A stretch of DNA of 64,000 nt, taken from assembly GCA_049671305.1 (NCBI GenBank), contig JBATUR010000104.1:11276-75275 (forward strand). Direction: 5' to 3'. Below the pieces are notes generated by a model. It was not told where the DNA came from. It was given only the letters and a program-made list of their open reading frames with translations, and did not search any database. Numbering within the stretch: the first letter of the stretch is position 1; each line of letters begins with the position of its first letter. This document shows positions 26,609-34,961 of the stretch, piece after piece. Both the position numbers and the translations under genes were made by a program. Origin of the DNA: CADCTM01 sp049671305 (GTDB lineage Bacteria > Cyanobacteriota > Cyanobacteriia > Cyanobacteriales > Coleofasciculaceae).

Positions 26609-27709
26609 ATGCGCCGTTCAGCCTATATACAACGTCTCCTACTTCTTGGTCTGAGTGGTCCTCTCATCGCACTCAACATCTGGATTTTATCTCAAGTATT
26701 TAGCTATTTTAGGCAGCTAATTACAGTCTTAGTTATTTCGGCAATTTTGGCATTTTTACTGAACTATCCGGTCAAAATGTTAGTCAGATTTTACCGCAGT
26801 CGCTCTCAGGCAGTGATTGTGGTCTTGCTCTTGACTTTAACGCTTTTAATCATTCTGGGAATTACGGTAGTACCCATTTTAATTAACCAAACAGCAGAAC
26901 TTTTGAAAAATATTCCGGCTTGGTTGGAAGCGAGTAATGCTAATCTCGACCGTTGGCACTCCTGGATCAGACAGCGAAATTTGCCGATTGATCTAAAAGC
27001 CTTTAGCAATCGTCTCAACGCCAATATTGAAAGTCAAGTTCAGGTTTTGGCAACTCAGGTGTTGGGGTTTGCTTTGGGTACTTTATCGGGACTAGTTGAC
27101 ACTGTGTTGATCTTTGTTCTGTCGTTTTATATGTTGTTATATGGTGGCAGTCTTTGGCAAAGTTTAATTGGTTTCTTGCCTCCACAAGTTGGTATTCCTT
27201 TTAGTGAATCTCTACGCTTAAACTTTCAAAACTTTTTTATTAGTCAACTCTTGTTAGGGTTGTCAATGTTTGCGGTATTAACGCCAATATTTTTAATTTT
27301 AAAGGTGCCTTTTGCTCTCTTATTTGCTCTTTTAATTGGTATAGCTCAATTAATTCCATTTATTGGGGCAACCTTGGGCATCGGCTTGGTGACAATTTTA
27401 GTAATGCTCAATAATTTTTGGGTAGGGCTACAAGTAGCATTTGCCGCCACAATTATGCAGCAGCTTAAAGACAATATTCTTGCCCCCAGATTAATGGGCG
27501 AATTTATTGGACTTAACCCTCTTTTGATTTTTCTTTCTATATTACTTGGTGCAAAGATTGCAGGTGTCTTGGGTGTAGTTATAGCTGTACCCATTGCTGG
27601 CACAATTAAAGGTACCCTCGATGCGATTCGTCTACAGCCGCCAGACATGATGCCAACTGATTCGGAACCAAATGCCACCGTTGGGCAGCAGGAACCTTTT
27701 ATTAAGTAA
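26609..27709 (+). CDS. AI-2E family transporter (PerM/YhhT-like)
   Basis: 366 residues from ATG at 26609 with an AAAGGG site; a GTG precedes it directly. The chain has about seven to eight membrane helices, a polar stretch around residues 95-145 (LLKNIPAWLEASNANLDRWH) and the family's C-terminal half with LIPFIGATLGIGLVTI, QQLKDNILAPRLMG and GLNPLLIFLSILLGAKIAGVLGVVIAVP. This is the AI-2E/PerM family of inner-membrane exporters, whose members include sodium/proton antiporters and putative autoinducer exporters. The transported species is not predictable here. Confidence 0.9.
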   Translation: MRRSAYIQRLLLLGLSGPLIALNIWILSQVFSYFRQLITVLVISAILAFLLNYPVKMLVRFYRSRSQAVIVVLLLTLTLLIILGITVVPILINQTAELLKNIPAWLEASNANLDRWHSWIRQRNLPIDLKAFSNRLNANIESQVQVLATQVLGFALGTLSGLVDTVLIFVLSFYMLLYGGSLWQSLIGFLPPQVGIPFSESLRLNFQNFFISQLLLGLSMFAVLTPIFLILKVPFALLFALLIGIAQLIPFIGATLGIGLVTILVMLNNFWVGLQVAFAATIMQQLKDNILAPRLMGEFIGLNPLLIFLSILLGAKIAGVLGVVIAVPIAGTIKGTLDAIRLQPPDMMPTDSEPNATVGQQEPFIK

Positions 27710-27799
27710 TCTAGCAAAGACAAATGCAAGACAAATGAAAACAGGAAAGTTAAAACAGTAGCAAGGGCAAAATATGCTTTTTTTCTCCTGTAAAATAGA

Positions 27800-28280
27800 C
27801 CTCTTGCGGAATTAGAATTTACTAGCTAATTTCAGCTCATAGTTGTAAATGCCAGCAATTAGATTAACTCGTAATCCAAACCGCTTTCTCCGATGCCGAT
27901 AACGACTTGATAAAATTCGGAACACTTTCAGCAATCTAATCATATCTTCAACTTTAATCCTGACTCTTGCTTGTTGACTCATGCATTCCCAAGTTTTGGG
28001 CAATATTGAAATATATTCTATACTCTCTCCAGTACTTGAAAGTTAACAAGCAAGAGTCAGGTATTGGAATAGAATCATGACTGTCACGACTCCCTTGCTT
28101 TCCATCCCGTAACGCTTTCACCATCTCCCAGAAGGTTTCTGCCGTGACTCCATACATTCTTTTAAACTCAGATGGACTTAGCTTTAAAGTTTTTATATAT
28201 CGCATTTATTCCCATTTACAAATGTTAAATTTTCTAACTATTATTTAGCCAACTTTTTCTATTCTTATAAGAGGTTTACT
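27800..28280 (-). mobile_element. Degenerate IS5-family insertion sequence, copy 1
   Basis: Minus-strand transposase remnant. The N-terminal helix-turn-helix part (ATG at 28205, YIKTLKLSPSEFKRMYGVTA...) runs to about 27985. It is followed in another frame by the transposase C-terminus (RVRIKVEDMIRLLKVFRILS, ending YNYELKLASKF at 27812). The central catalytic DDE region is deleted, so the element cannot transpose unaided. Ends near 27800 (TAGACCTCTTGCGGAATTA) and 28280 (TATAAGAGGTTTA) form imperfect terminal inverted repeats. A second relic of the same family lies at 32056-32460. Confidence 0.8.
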
Positions 28281-28801
28281 GTTGATACTCTAGTCCAATT
28301 AATCGCTTGCTCTCTTGTGGGTTTTTATCAATGTATTCCTATATACTGCTCATTGGCTTTTCAATTATTTAGAAAAAATATTGAATGTTCGCATCCTATA
28401 AAAACTCCTTGATTCTATTTTGGAAATGTCTAATGGATTATGTCTAGCCACCTGGAGTTAAAATCTCATCCTTTAGAGAGGCGATAAGCTGCTAATTTAC
28501 TCCGAACATTGTGGTGAAGTGGTTTTTGGATACAGCTTGTTTTAACCGTTGTTTCTTCCCTTCATTTTAGGTTTCGCGAGTTTTGATCCAAATCTCAACC
28601 TCAATCTCAAGTCTGGGAGCACTCTGCTATCCGTGATTGGAGGAATCGCGGTTTAAGGTATGAGCTCGCTGCCAAGATTCGGCAACACTTTGCCAATAGA
28701 ACAGCACGGTGAAGACCTGCCAAAAATCCGCATTTGATAATCGGCTATTGACTTTTAAGCCGTGTATAAGAAACCAGAATAATGACAAGAAAAATTTATA
28801 G
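28281..28801. other. Gene-free, apparently decayed stretch inside the IS-bounded island
   Basis: About 520 bases after the first IS remnant. All frames are broken by stops and no RNA gene is recognisable. A CATTTGATAATCGGCTATTG-like stretch near 28720 does not match anything I know. It probably represents decayed sequence. Confidence 0.35.
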
Positions 28802-28987
28802 AAGAGTATTGGCGGAGATATTTTTCGTGGAGATACTCAAAATGTCAAGCTTAAAGTTTGGGATAAGAAGGGTCAATGTCTTACACATTATAGAACCGTA
28901 AAGGGTGAAAGGATGGCAATGGGGAATTGTGATCATCATGGAGGATCATTACGCGATAACCAAGACTGGAGAAGAATAGACAACTAA
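28802..28987 (+). pseudogene. C-terminal coding fragment, unknown family
   Basis: An open frame of 61 codons after a TAG at 28799, without an ATG start. It reads KSIGGDIFRGDTQNVKLKVW followed by DKKGQCLTHYRTVKG and ends DNQDWRRIDN before TAA at 28985. Composition and smooth reading suggest a real protein end; the in-frame stop upstream suggests decay. Possibly the tail of a secreted or toxin-like protein, but I cannot name a family. Confidence 0.35.
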
Positions 28988-29160
28988 ATACTCACGGTTC
29001 ACCCATTTTTCTTGCAGCCCAATAGTACGCTTCTTGTAACTACGCACAAGGGGCGATTAGGTAAAGATTGGGCTAATCAACAGAATTTTGGGCGTGCTAA
29101 TAATTATTCAGTCATTCCATCTAAATATTAAGCAAATCACAATTACAACAGGAAAACATC

Positions 29161-29511
29161 GTGCAAATCCAAATCCATACCGGACATAACATCGAAGGTC
29201 ACGAAGCACTAGCCACTCAGGTTAATGGTGTAGTGGAAGAGAGCCTGAGCCGATTTAGCGATCGCATCACTCACGTTGATGTTCACCTGAGCGATGAGAA
29301 CAGCGACAAGAAGGGCGGCGATGACGATATGCGCTGCATGATCGAAGCCCGCCTCGAAGGACTCCAACCCCTTGCGGTAACACATCAGGCAGCGACCTTA
29401 GACCAAGCTGTGGACGGGGCTGCCGATAAATTGACCAGATCGATCGATAGCACTCTCGGACGGCTGCACGACCAAGCAAATCAGAGAACTGACCCGCCTC
29501 TGTCTAGCTAA
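29161..29511 (+). CDS. HPF/RaiA-family ribosome-associated protein
   Basis: 116 residues, GTG start at 29161 with AGGA seven bases before. The first 100 residues follow the HPF/RaiA (sigma-54 modulation protein) fold: MQIQIHTGHNIEGHE, DRITHVDVHLSDENS, CMIEARLEGLQPLAVTHQA, and LDQAVDGAADKLTRSIDSTL. Such proteins bind the 30S subunit and promote hibernation or protect idle ribosomes. It lacks the long-form C-terminal dimerisation domain, so it is a short type. The local base composition looks more GC-rich than the flanks, compatible with transfer. It is the first of four same-strand genes, each with a good ribosome-binding site, between two IS relics. Confidence 0.8.
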   Translation: MQIQIHTGHNIEGHEALATQVNGVVEESLSRFSDRITHVDVHLSDENSDKKGGDDDMRCMIEARLEGLQPLAVTHQAATLDQAVDGAADKLTRSIDSTLGRLHDQANQRTDPPLSS

Positions 29512-29612
29512 TAGTCAATAAATTTTCCCAGGAGTCAGAGATGAATGCACAAAACCTGAAAGGAAATAGATCGAATCGGCTCAAATTTTCACTAGGAGTT
29601 TAGGAAAAATTT

Positions 29613-30138
29613 ATGAGCTTTAAGAAATCAATTCAGACGACGATATTGCTGGGTTTTGCACTATGTTTTTGTTTTTTGGTTGGCATTGGGCAAAACCCGA
29701 TCCTCGCAGCAACTCTCGTAGAAACTGAACCAATCTTTCCAGAAAAGATGCAAACAATGTCTGAAAAAACCGTAAATCTGGAATCAACAATCGATCGCTT
29801 TCTCACATCGATTCCACCAGGCTATTACATGATCGCCAATATCGAAGGGTTAAAAAAACGATTAAAGAACCCTCAAACCATGTTGGTGGATGTGCGAGAA
29901 CCCTCTGAGTATAAGTCTGGACATATACCTCATGCCATCAATATTCCCCTCCAAACCCTAGCGCACAATCTGGAGCAAATTCCGCACGATAGCCCGCGAT
30001 GTGCTGTACTGTTCCGCCGGTTATCGAGCGGCAATGGGAGTAATGACACTGCACTTATTGGGTTATAAGAATGTCCAGGGGTTTCCACCTAGCTTTGCAG
30101 GTTGGAAAACCGCAGGAGAATCGATCGCTTCTAGTTAA
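29613..30138 (+). pseudogene. Frameshifted exported rhodanese-domain protein
   Basis: Starts at ATG 29613 with AGGA seven bases before. Frame 1 encodes a signal peptide (about 1-32), a linker and the first half of a rhodanese domain (TMLVDVREPSEYKSGHIPHAINIPL). Near 29990 the protein continues in the next frame: DVLYCSAGYRAAMGVMTLHL, containing the active-site Cys loop CSAGYR, then GYKNVQGFPPSFAGWKTAGES, stopping at 30136-30138. The unshifted frame ends at 30068 with unrelated residues. A one-base indel thus separates the catalytic loop from the rest. A sequencing error is possible, but the neighbouring gene is broken too. Confidence 0.8.
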
Positions 30139-30200
30139 AATTCCGAATTTTTACTCTGCAATTGCCAAAGCTTTTAACTTACTTTAATAGGATTTTTGTG

Positions 30201-30730
30201 ATGAACTCTATCTGCTTTAACGGGTTGAAAATTCACCCGCTGCGCTGGCTGCTAGCTGCTTTAATCTGCGTTTCACTGGTTATCTGAAGTCCCTTACCCG
30301 CTTTTGCCTCTTTGACGCAAATCGAAGAATATCCAGGGCAAATGCTCTACCAATCCCGACAAACCCTGCAAGATCAAAACGGAAATTCCTGGCAGGCGAT
30401 CGCCTTTAAGCGCATCCATCCCGAAGGTAGTTCTACTGTCTCTCTGCGCGTCGTGGGCTTTCCTGGTGCGGTGGAATTTGATCGCACTCAACCGCTTACC
30501 TTGACAACATCTATGGGCAAACTCTAACCGCCAAGGATATTTCTAGCGAAATTTCTCAGGACACACCAGCCCCAGCGAATGTCGGAGAATATGACATTAA
30601 GCTTGCCCTACCTCAGTTACAAGCGGAGATTTCCCTGCAACTGACATTACCAACCATCGACGGTGAATCCGTCAGCTTATCTGTTCCCTCTACTGCAATT
30701 CAGGAATGGCAAACCCTGATTGGCCATTGA
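30201..30730 (+). pseudogene. DUF3122-family protein, broken by a stop and a frameshift
   Basis: ATG at 30201 opens a signal-peptide-like sequence (LRWLLAALICVSLVI) that hits TGA at 30285-30287. In the same frame it resumes SPLPAFASLTQIEEYPGQML, YQSRQTLQDQNGNSWQAIAF, and RVVGFPGAVEFDRTQPLTL. Near 30508 the frame shifts to DNIYGQTLTAKDISSEI and continues to WQTLIGH and TGA at 30728. The fragments together match the cyanobacterial DUF3122 exported family (function unknown). Two independent lesions make a true pseudogene more likely than a single read error. Confidence 0.75.
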
Positions 30731-30779
30731 TTAAAACCTGATACAAGCTCGATCAAAACATTTACTAAAAAGGTACATC

Positions 30780-31964
30780 ATGAACTCATTCACTATTGAT
30801 GAATTAACCACTTTAACCACAGCATCAAAGACCTGTATCTCGATCTATGCGCCAATGGAGCGTTTAGGAATCGAAACCCAGCAAAATCCGATTCGGTTAA
30901 AGAATTTGGTTCGACAAGCGGTCGAAAAATTGCTGGCGCTGGGACTGCCCGAACAGGATGCCAAAGATTTGCTGCAACCCATTCATGAGCTAGATACATA
31001 TCACTTCTGGCAACATCAAAGCGATGGACTGGCAATTTTTCTATCTCCCAATCAGTTCCGCTACTACTGTTTACCGATCGCTTTCCCTGAATTAACGGTA
31101 GTTGGCGATCGCTTCCACATCAAACCACTACTGCAATTAATGTCCGGGGATGGGACATTTTCTGTTCTAGCCTTGAGCCAAAACCAAGTTCGGTTATTTC
31201 AAGGAACTCGTTATCACCTGAAAGAAGTTGAGTTAAAGCCTCGGCTTCGCTCGGCTTTAACCCTGAGCGAAGCCGAAGGGTTAACGGATGTACCCACCAA
31301 CATCGCAGCAGCCTTGCAGTACGACGATCCCCAAAAAAGCCTTCAAACACATACAGGCTCATCAAAAGGCAATAGTGCGATTTTTCATGGACAAGGAGCC
31401 GGCAACGAAGATCGCAAAAATGATTTATTGAGTTACTTTCGCCAAGTTAACAACGGTTTAGAGTCTTTCTTCAAAAACCAGCAAGCACCGCTAATTTTGG
31501 TAGGAGTTGATTATCTATTGCCGATTTATCACGAGGCAAATACTTATGCCAATTTGCTACCTGATGGTATCACTGGTAATCCAGAAACTTTGACGCTGGA
31601 CGAACTGCATACCCAGGCTTGGCAGATTGCACAACCCTATTTCGATCTCGCCAAAGTATCAAAAGTTTCCCATTACGAGGAACTACAAGGTGGCGAACAA
31701 ACGGCTAATACTATCGAAAAAGTCGTAACTGCCGCTTATTGCCAGCGTGTTGAAACCTTGTTTGTGCCTATCGATCAAACTGTTTGGGGAGTATTCAATC
31801 CAGAAGCAAATTCCATTCAGATTCATGCTCAACAGGAAACAGGTGACGAAGATTTGCTCGATCTAGCGGCACTACATACCCTCACCAATGGGGGAACGGT
31901 TTACGCCGTAGAACAGGGAGATGTACCTGAACATAAAGCGATCGCTGCGATCCTGCGCTATTAA
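30780..31964 (+). CDS. Bacterial archaeo-eukaryotic release-factor family (baeRF3-like) protein
   Basis: 394 residues, ATG at 30780 with an AAAGG site. The layout is the baeRF one: an N-terminal domain (SIYAPMERLGIETQQNPIRL), a middle domain starting FSVLALSQNQVRLFQGTRYH, and a C-terminal L7Ae/eRF1-like domain (VEKVVTAAYCQRVETLFVPI, GGTVYAVEQGDVPEHK, AAILRY end). These proteins resemble eRF1/pelota and are suspected to act on stalled ribosomes or in stress, without proof. Residues 154-169 are a 16-residue insertion encoded by a palindromic repeat, splitting a usual VELKDVPTNIA segment. Downstream of three stress-type genes, the second and third being broken. Confidence 0.82.
   Translation: MNSFTIDELTTLTTASKTCISIYAPMERLGIETQQNPIRLKNLVRQAVEKLLALGLPEQDAKDLLQPIHELDTYHFWQHQSDGLAIFLSPNQFRYYCLPIAFPELTVVGDRFHIKPLLQLMSGDGTFSVLALSQNQVRLFQGTRYHLKEVELKPRLRSALTLSEAEGLTDVPTNIAAALQYDDPQKSLQTHTGSSKGNSAIFHGQGAGNEDRKNDLLSYFRQVNNGLESFFKNQQAPLILVGVDYLLPIYHEANTYANLLPDGITGNPETLTLDELHTQAWQIAQPYFDLAKVSKVSHYEELQGGEQTANTIEKVVTAAYCQRVETLFVPIDQTVWGVFNPEANSIQIHAQQETGDEDLLDLAALHTLTNGGTVYAVEQGDVPEHKAIAAILRY
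31239..31286. repeat. Palindromic repeat inserted in frame in the baeRF-like gene
   Basis: A 48-base insert begins and ends on codon boundaries. The arms CGGCTTCGCTC (31242-31252) and GAGCGAAGCCG (31265-31275) are perfect inverted repeats. It adds residues PRLRSALTLSEAEGLT between VELK and DVPTNIA. GTTAAAG and GTTAACG at the borders may be a small target duplication. Confidence 0.75.
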
Positions 31965-32055
31965 GAGACTTCCAACTAAAAAAATATCCCGTCGTTGTGA
32001 CAGTAGGGGGCAGTTCTTGCTGGGAGCAGGGGGAAGAAAAGTCGCTTTGATTTAG

Positions 32056-32470
32056 TAGACTTCTTGCGGAATTAAAAATTTTTTGCCCTTTTTAGTTCGT
32101 AGTTGTAAATCGCCGCAATCAGGTGTATTCGCTCTTCCATTCCGCTTGCGGCGATTCCGATACCCACTAGATAGAATCCTCGATATTTACAAGAATTGAA
32201 TCACATTCTCAACTTTTATTCTCTCTCTAGCATGGGTTCTATTGCTTTGCTCTTATTCTTGAGTTAAATTACCTTTCCTCGGCTTTTTATCAGGAGTGCG
32301 GCTGTTAGCTATATAGCGGTTAATTCCTTGACTGCCTTGCTTTGCGTTCGGCACTACTTGCACCATTTTCCAAAATGTTTTTGCTGTGACTCCATATATT
32401 CTTTTAAAGTTAGATGGTGAGGACTGCAAAGCTTGTTTATATTTAATTTAGCCTTCTCTAGTTATTAGTT
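32056..32470 (-). mobile_element. Degenerate IS5-family insertion sequence, copy 2
   Basis: Minus-strand relic of the same family as copy 1. The left end TAGACTTCTTGCGGAATTA at about 32058 matches copy 1 with one change. Transposase C-terminal residues are readable as RIKVENVIQFL, a stop, ISRILSSGYRNRRKR and, after a shift, LIAAIYNYELKRAKNF. The N-terminal part (SNFKRIYGVTAKTFWKMVQV) lies near 32350-32420. The central DDE region is missing. No clear right-hand inverted repeat was found. The remainder of 31965-32507 shows no gene. Confidence 0.75.
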
Positions 32471-32507
32471 ATTCTTTTTTTGTTTACCTCACTTTTATCA
32501 ATTCCAA

Positions 32508-33374
32508 ATGACTGAAACATCAGCTAATCAAGCGATCGCTCTTTTGATTGACTTGGCGCAGCGCGGGGAAATTAATCCTTGGGATGTCCAGGTAATTGAA
32601 GTGATCGACCGCTATTTAAGTGGATTAGCATTAGATCCTGAAGTCCCTGCACAGCGTGATGCTGATTTGTCTCAGTCGGGGCAGGCTTTTTTGTGGGCGT
32701 CAATGCTGGTTTTACTAAAAGCAGACACTTTGGCACGTTTGGGGGAACCAGAAGTCTTAGAAATTATTGAAGAAGACGAGGAACTTGATGACGGCGGTGG
32801 AACTCGCTTGCCTTTGCATCTAGAGCGTCATTTGCGACGCCGTGCCGCTGCCCCACCACCCAAAAAGCGCCCAGTCACGCTGGCTGAGTTGATTGAGCAG
32901 TTGCAGCAGATGGCAGCCCAATTGGGTGAAAATAACCTTAACCCACGCCCGAAGCCGCCGAGAGCGGCATCTCGGACACAAACGGCACAAGCGATCGCTC
33001 ATTTAGCTCATGATGAAAATCTCACAGAAATTGCCGCCCGTCTAGAAGTCTTTCTTTATCGTCATTGGCAACAATTATCTGCTGGAAAAGATTGGCTGAA
33101 TCTAGACCAACTGTTAGAGTGGTGGACGTTGCCATTAGTTGCGCTAGATGAGGCATCCCAATCTCCGGGAAGCCTGCCAAACCTTCGGGATACCGATGAA
33201 GCTAACGCAGACGATGAGATCAATTTGTCCAAAAGCGGTTTTGAGCCAACCGTAGAAAGAACAGATGACCGAGTGGGTGTCTTCTGGGCACTACTTTTGT
33301 TATCGGCTCAATCGAAGGTGGAGTTATCTCAAGAGGAATTCTACCAAGACTTACATATCCGTAAGCTGCCATGA
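32508..33374 (+). CDS. scpA: Segregation and condensation protein A
   Basis: 288 residues. ScpA is the kleisin that bridges the SMC dimer and binds ScpB in the bacterial condensin that organises and segregates chromosomes. The N-terminal segment AIALLIDLAQRGEINPWDVQ VIEVIDRYL is the typical ScpA start. The central acidic/basic linker, including EIIEEDEELDDGGG, and a C-terminal winged-helix-like part (FWALLLLSAQSKVELSQEEFY) complete the architecture. It starts at ATG 32508, soon after the IS relic; scpB and smc are not in the window. Confidence 0.92.
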   Translation: MTETSANQAIALLIDLAQRGEINPWDVQVIEVIDRYLSGLALDPEVPAQRDADLSQSGQAFLWASMLVLLKADTLARLGEPEVLEIIEEDEELDDGGGTRLPLHLERHLRRRAAAPPPKKRPVTLAELIEQLQQMAAQLGENNLNPRPKPPRAASRTQTAQAIAHLAHDENLTEIAARLEVFLYRHWQQLSAGKDWLNLDQLLEWWTLPLVALDEASQSPGSLPNLRDTDEANADDEINLSKSGFEPTVERTDDRVGVFWALLLLSAQSKVELSQEEFYQDLHIRKLP

Positions 33375-33743
33375 CATCAAAACTATTGAAATGAAATTAG
33401 CACATAAAAGAGGTGAGCAAGCTATACTTTGGCAAGCGATTTCCAAAAAGAAAGCTAATTGGCGATCGCTAATTCCCGTTCTGATGTGGCTTTTTTCTGC
33501 AGAAATTAACTACATCCAGTCAAATTTCCCAGGGTTGCTCGCTCACCAACGATTTTGCCTAGATTAGGCAAATACGAAAGCTAATTTCTTGTTTTGTTAC
33601 CTTCGGTCGGTGTCATCTTGCTTTTGTACATAGTGATTAATCTCATAACACAACAGTCCGGCTCTTTTCGCGACGGACTCGTTAAAATCAAACTCAATTG
33701 ACCAAGCTCGATAATCTGTTGCCTAGGTTGAGGATATAAATTC
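33375..33743. other. Gene-poor stretch between scpA and the nucleotidyltransferase
   Basis: About 370 bases. A 58-codon frame from ATG 33391 to 33567 (MKLAHKRGEQAILWQAISKK...) is open and carries a HIP1 octamer, but has no recognisable family. It may be chance. No RNA gene or strong hairpin is seen. Confidence 0.3.
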
Positions 33744-34907
33744 ATGAAAGCCATGATTTTGGCGGCTGGTAAGGGAACTCGCGTTCGCCCAATTACATAC
33801 ACCATTCCCAAGCCCTTAATTCCCATCATGCAAAAGCCTGTGATGGAATTTTTACTAGAACTACTACGACAACATGGTTTTGACCAAGTTGTTGTCAACG
33901 TTAGTCACTTGGCTAATGAAATTGAAAGCTATTTCCGCGACGGACAACGATTTGGGGTGGAAATTGCCTATTCGTTTGAGGGACGAATTGTCGATGGTAA
34001 ACTGGTGGGCGAAGCTCTGGGCTCTGCCGGAGGAATGCGCCGTATTCAGGACTTTTATCCTTTTTTTGACGATACCTTCGTCGTTTTGTGCGGCGATGCT
34101 TTGATTGACCTGGATCTGACAGAAGCTGTGAAATGGCATAAGCAACAAGGGTCGATTGCTACAGTTGTCATGAAATCTGTGGAACGAGAGCAGGTTCCAA
34201 GCTACGGCGTTGTCGTCACCGATGATACGGGACGGATCAAAGCCTTTCAGGAAAAGCCCTCAGTAGAAGAAGCCCTGAGCACCAACATCAACACAGGCAT
34301 CTATATTTTTGAGCCTGAAGTGTTAGATTATATACCCTCTGGTAAGGAATTTGACATTGGTGCTGATTTATTTCCTAAACTTGTGGAAATGGGTGCGCCT
34401 TTTTACGCTGTACCAATGGATTTTGAATGGGTGGATATTGGCAAAGTCCCAGACTATTGGCACGCTATTCGCTCTGTCTTGTTGGGTGAAATTAAAAATG
34501 TTTCGGTTCCCGGCAAACAAGTTGCTCCCGGTATTTATACGGGCTTGAATGTGGCGGTAAATTGGGACAAAGTTGATATCACAGGTCCTGTTTATATCGG
34601 CGGTATGACTCATATTGAGGACGGGGCAAAGATCATTGGTCCTGCCATGATTGGTCCTAATTGCTGGATTTGTAGTGGCGCCACGGTAGATAATAGCGTG
34701 ATTTTTGAATACTCACGTTTGGGAGCAGGTGTTCGCTTGGTGGACAAACTGGTGTTTGGTCGCTACTGCGTGGACAAGCTAGGATCAACTATTGACGTAC
34801 AAGCAGCAGCTTTGGACTGGTTGATCACCGATACCCGCCGTGGTTTACCACTGCAAGAACCGGCTGAACAACAAGCGATCGCAGAAATTCTGGGCAGCAA
34901 TACTTAA
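33744..34907 (+). CDS. NDP-sugar synthase / mannose-1-phosphate guanylyltransferase-like protein
   Basis: 387 residues. The N-terminal nucleotidyltransferase domain (1-235) begins MKAMILAAGKGTRVRPITYT, with KPLIPIMQKPVMEF, FVVLCGDALIDLDL and GIYIFEPEVLDYIP. The C-terminal part (about 255-345) shows left-handed beta-helix hexapeptide-type repeats (VYIGGMTHIEDGAKIIGPAM, IGPNCWICSGATVDNSVIF). It should couple a sugar 1-phosphate to NTP, giving activated sugar for polysaccharide or glycan synthesis. Whether the product is GDP-mannose, dTDP- or UDP-glucose is not determinable. Convergent with speA. Confidence 0.9.
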   Translation: MKAMILAAGKGTRVRPITYTIPKPLIPIMQKPVMEFLLELLRQHGFDQVVVNVSHLANEIESYFRDGQRFGVEIAYSFEGRIVDGKLVGEALGSAGGMRRIQDFYPFFDDTFVVLCGDALIDLDLTEAVKWHKQQGSIATVVMKSVEREQVPSYGVVVTDDTGRIKAFQEKPSVEEALSTNINTGIYIFEPEVLDYIPSGKEFDIGADLFPKLVEMGAPFYAVPMDFEWVDIGKVPDYWHAIRSVLLGEIKNVSVPGKQVAPGIYTGLNVAVNWDKVDITGPVYIGGMTHIEDGAKIIGPAMIGPNCWICSGATVDNSVIFEYSRLGAGVRLVDKLVFGRYCVDKLGSTIDVQAAALDWLITDTRRGLPLQEPAEQQAIAEILGSNT

Positions 34908-34926
34908 ATTGTTGATTAATGCGCTA

Positions 34927-34957
34927 GATCCCCAACTTTTTCAAAAAGTCGGGGATC
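34927..34957. repeat. Palindromic repeat between convergent genes
   Basis: GATCCCC and GGGGATC arms with inner ACTTTTT/AAAAAGT form an almost complete hairpin at the end of both the nucleotidyltransferase and speA. A bidirectional terminator is a plausible role. Confidence 0.65.
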
Positions 34958-34961
34958 TGCC

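Noticed and set aside
29267..29479. Antisense frame across the HPF-like gene
   Set aside because: Arg/Ser-rich shadow of a real gene with a recognised fold on the plus strand.
33391..33567. 58-codon frame between scpA and the nucleotidyltransferase gene
   Set aside because: No family, weak start signals, and the frame is short enough to be chance; mentioned only as part of the gap.
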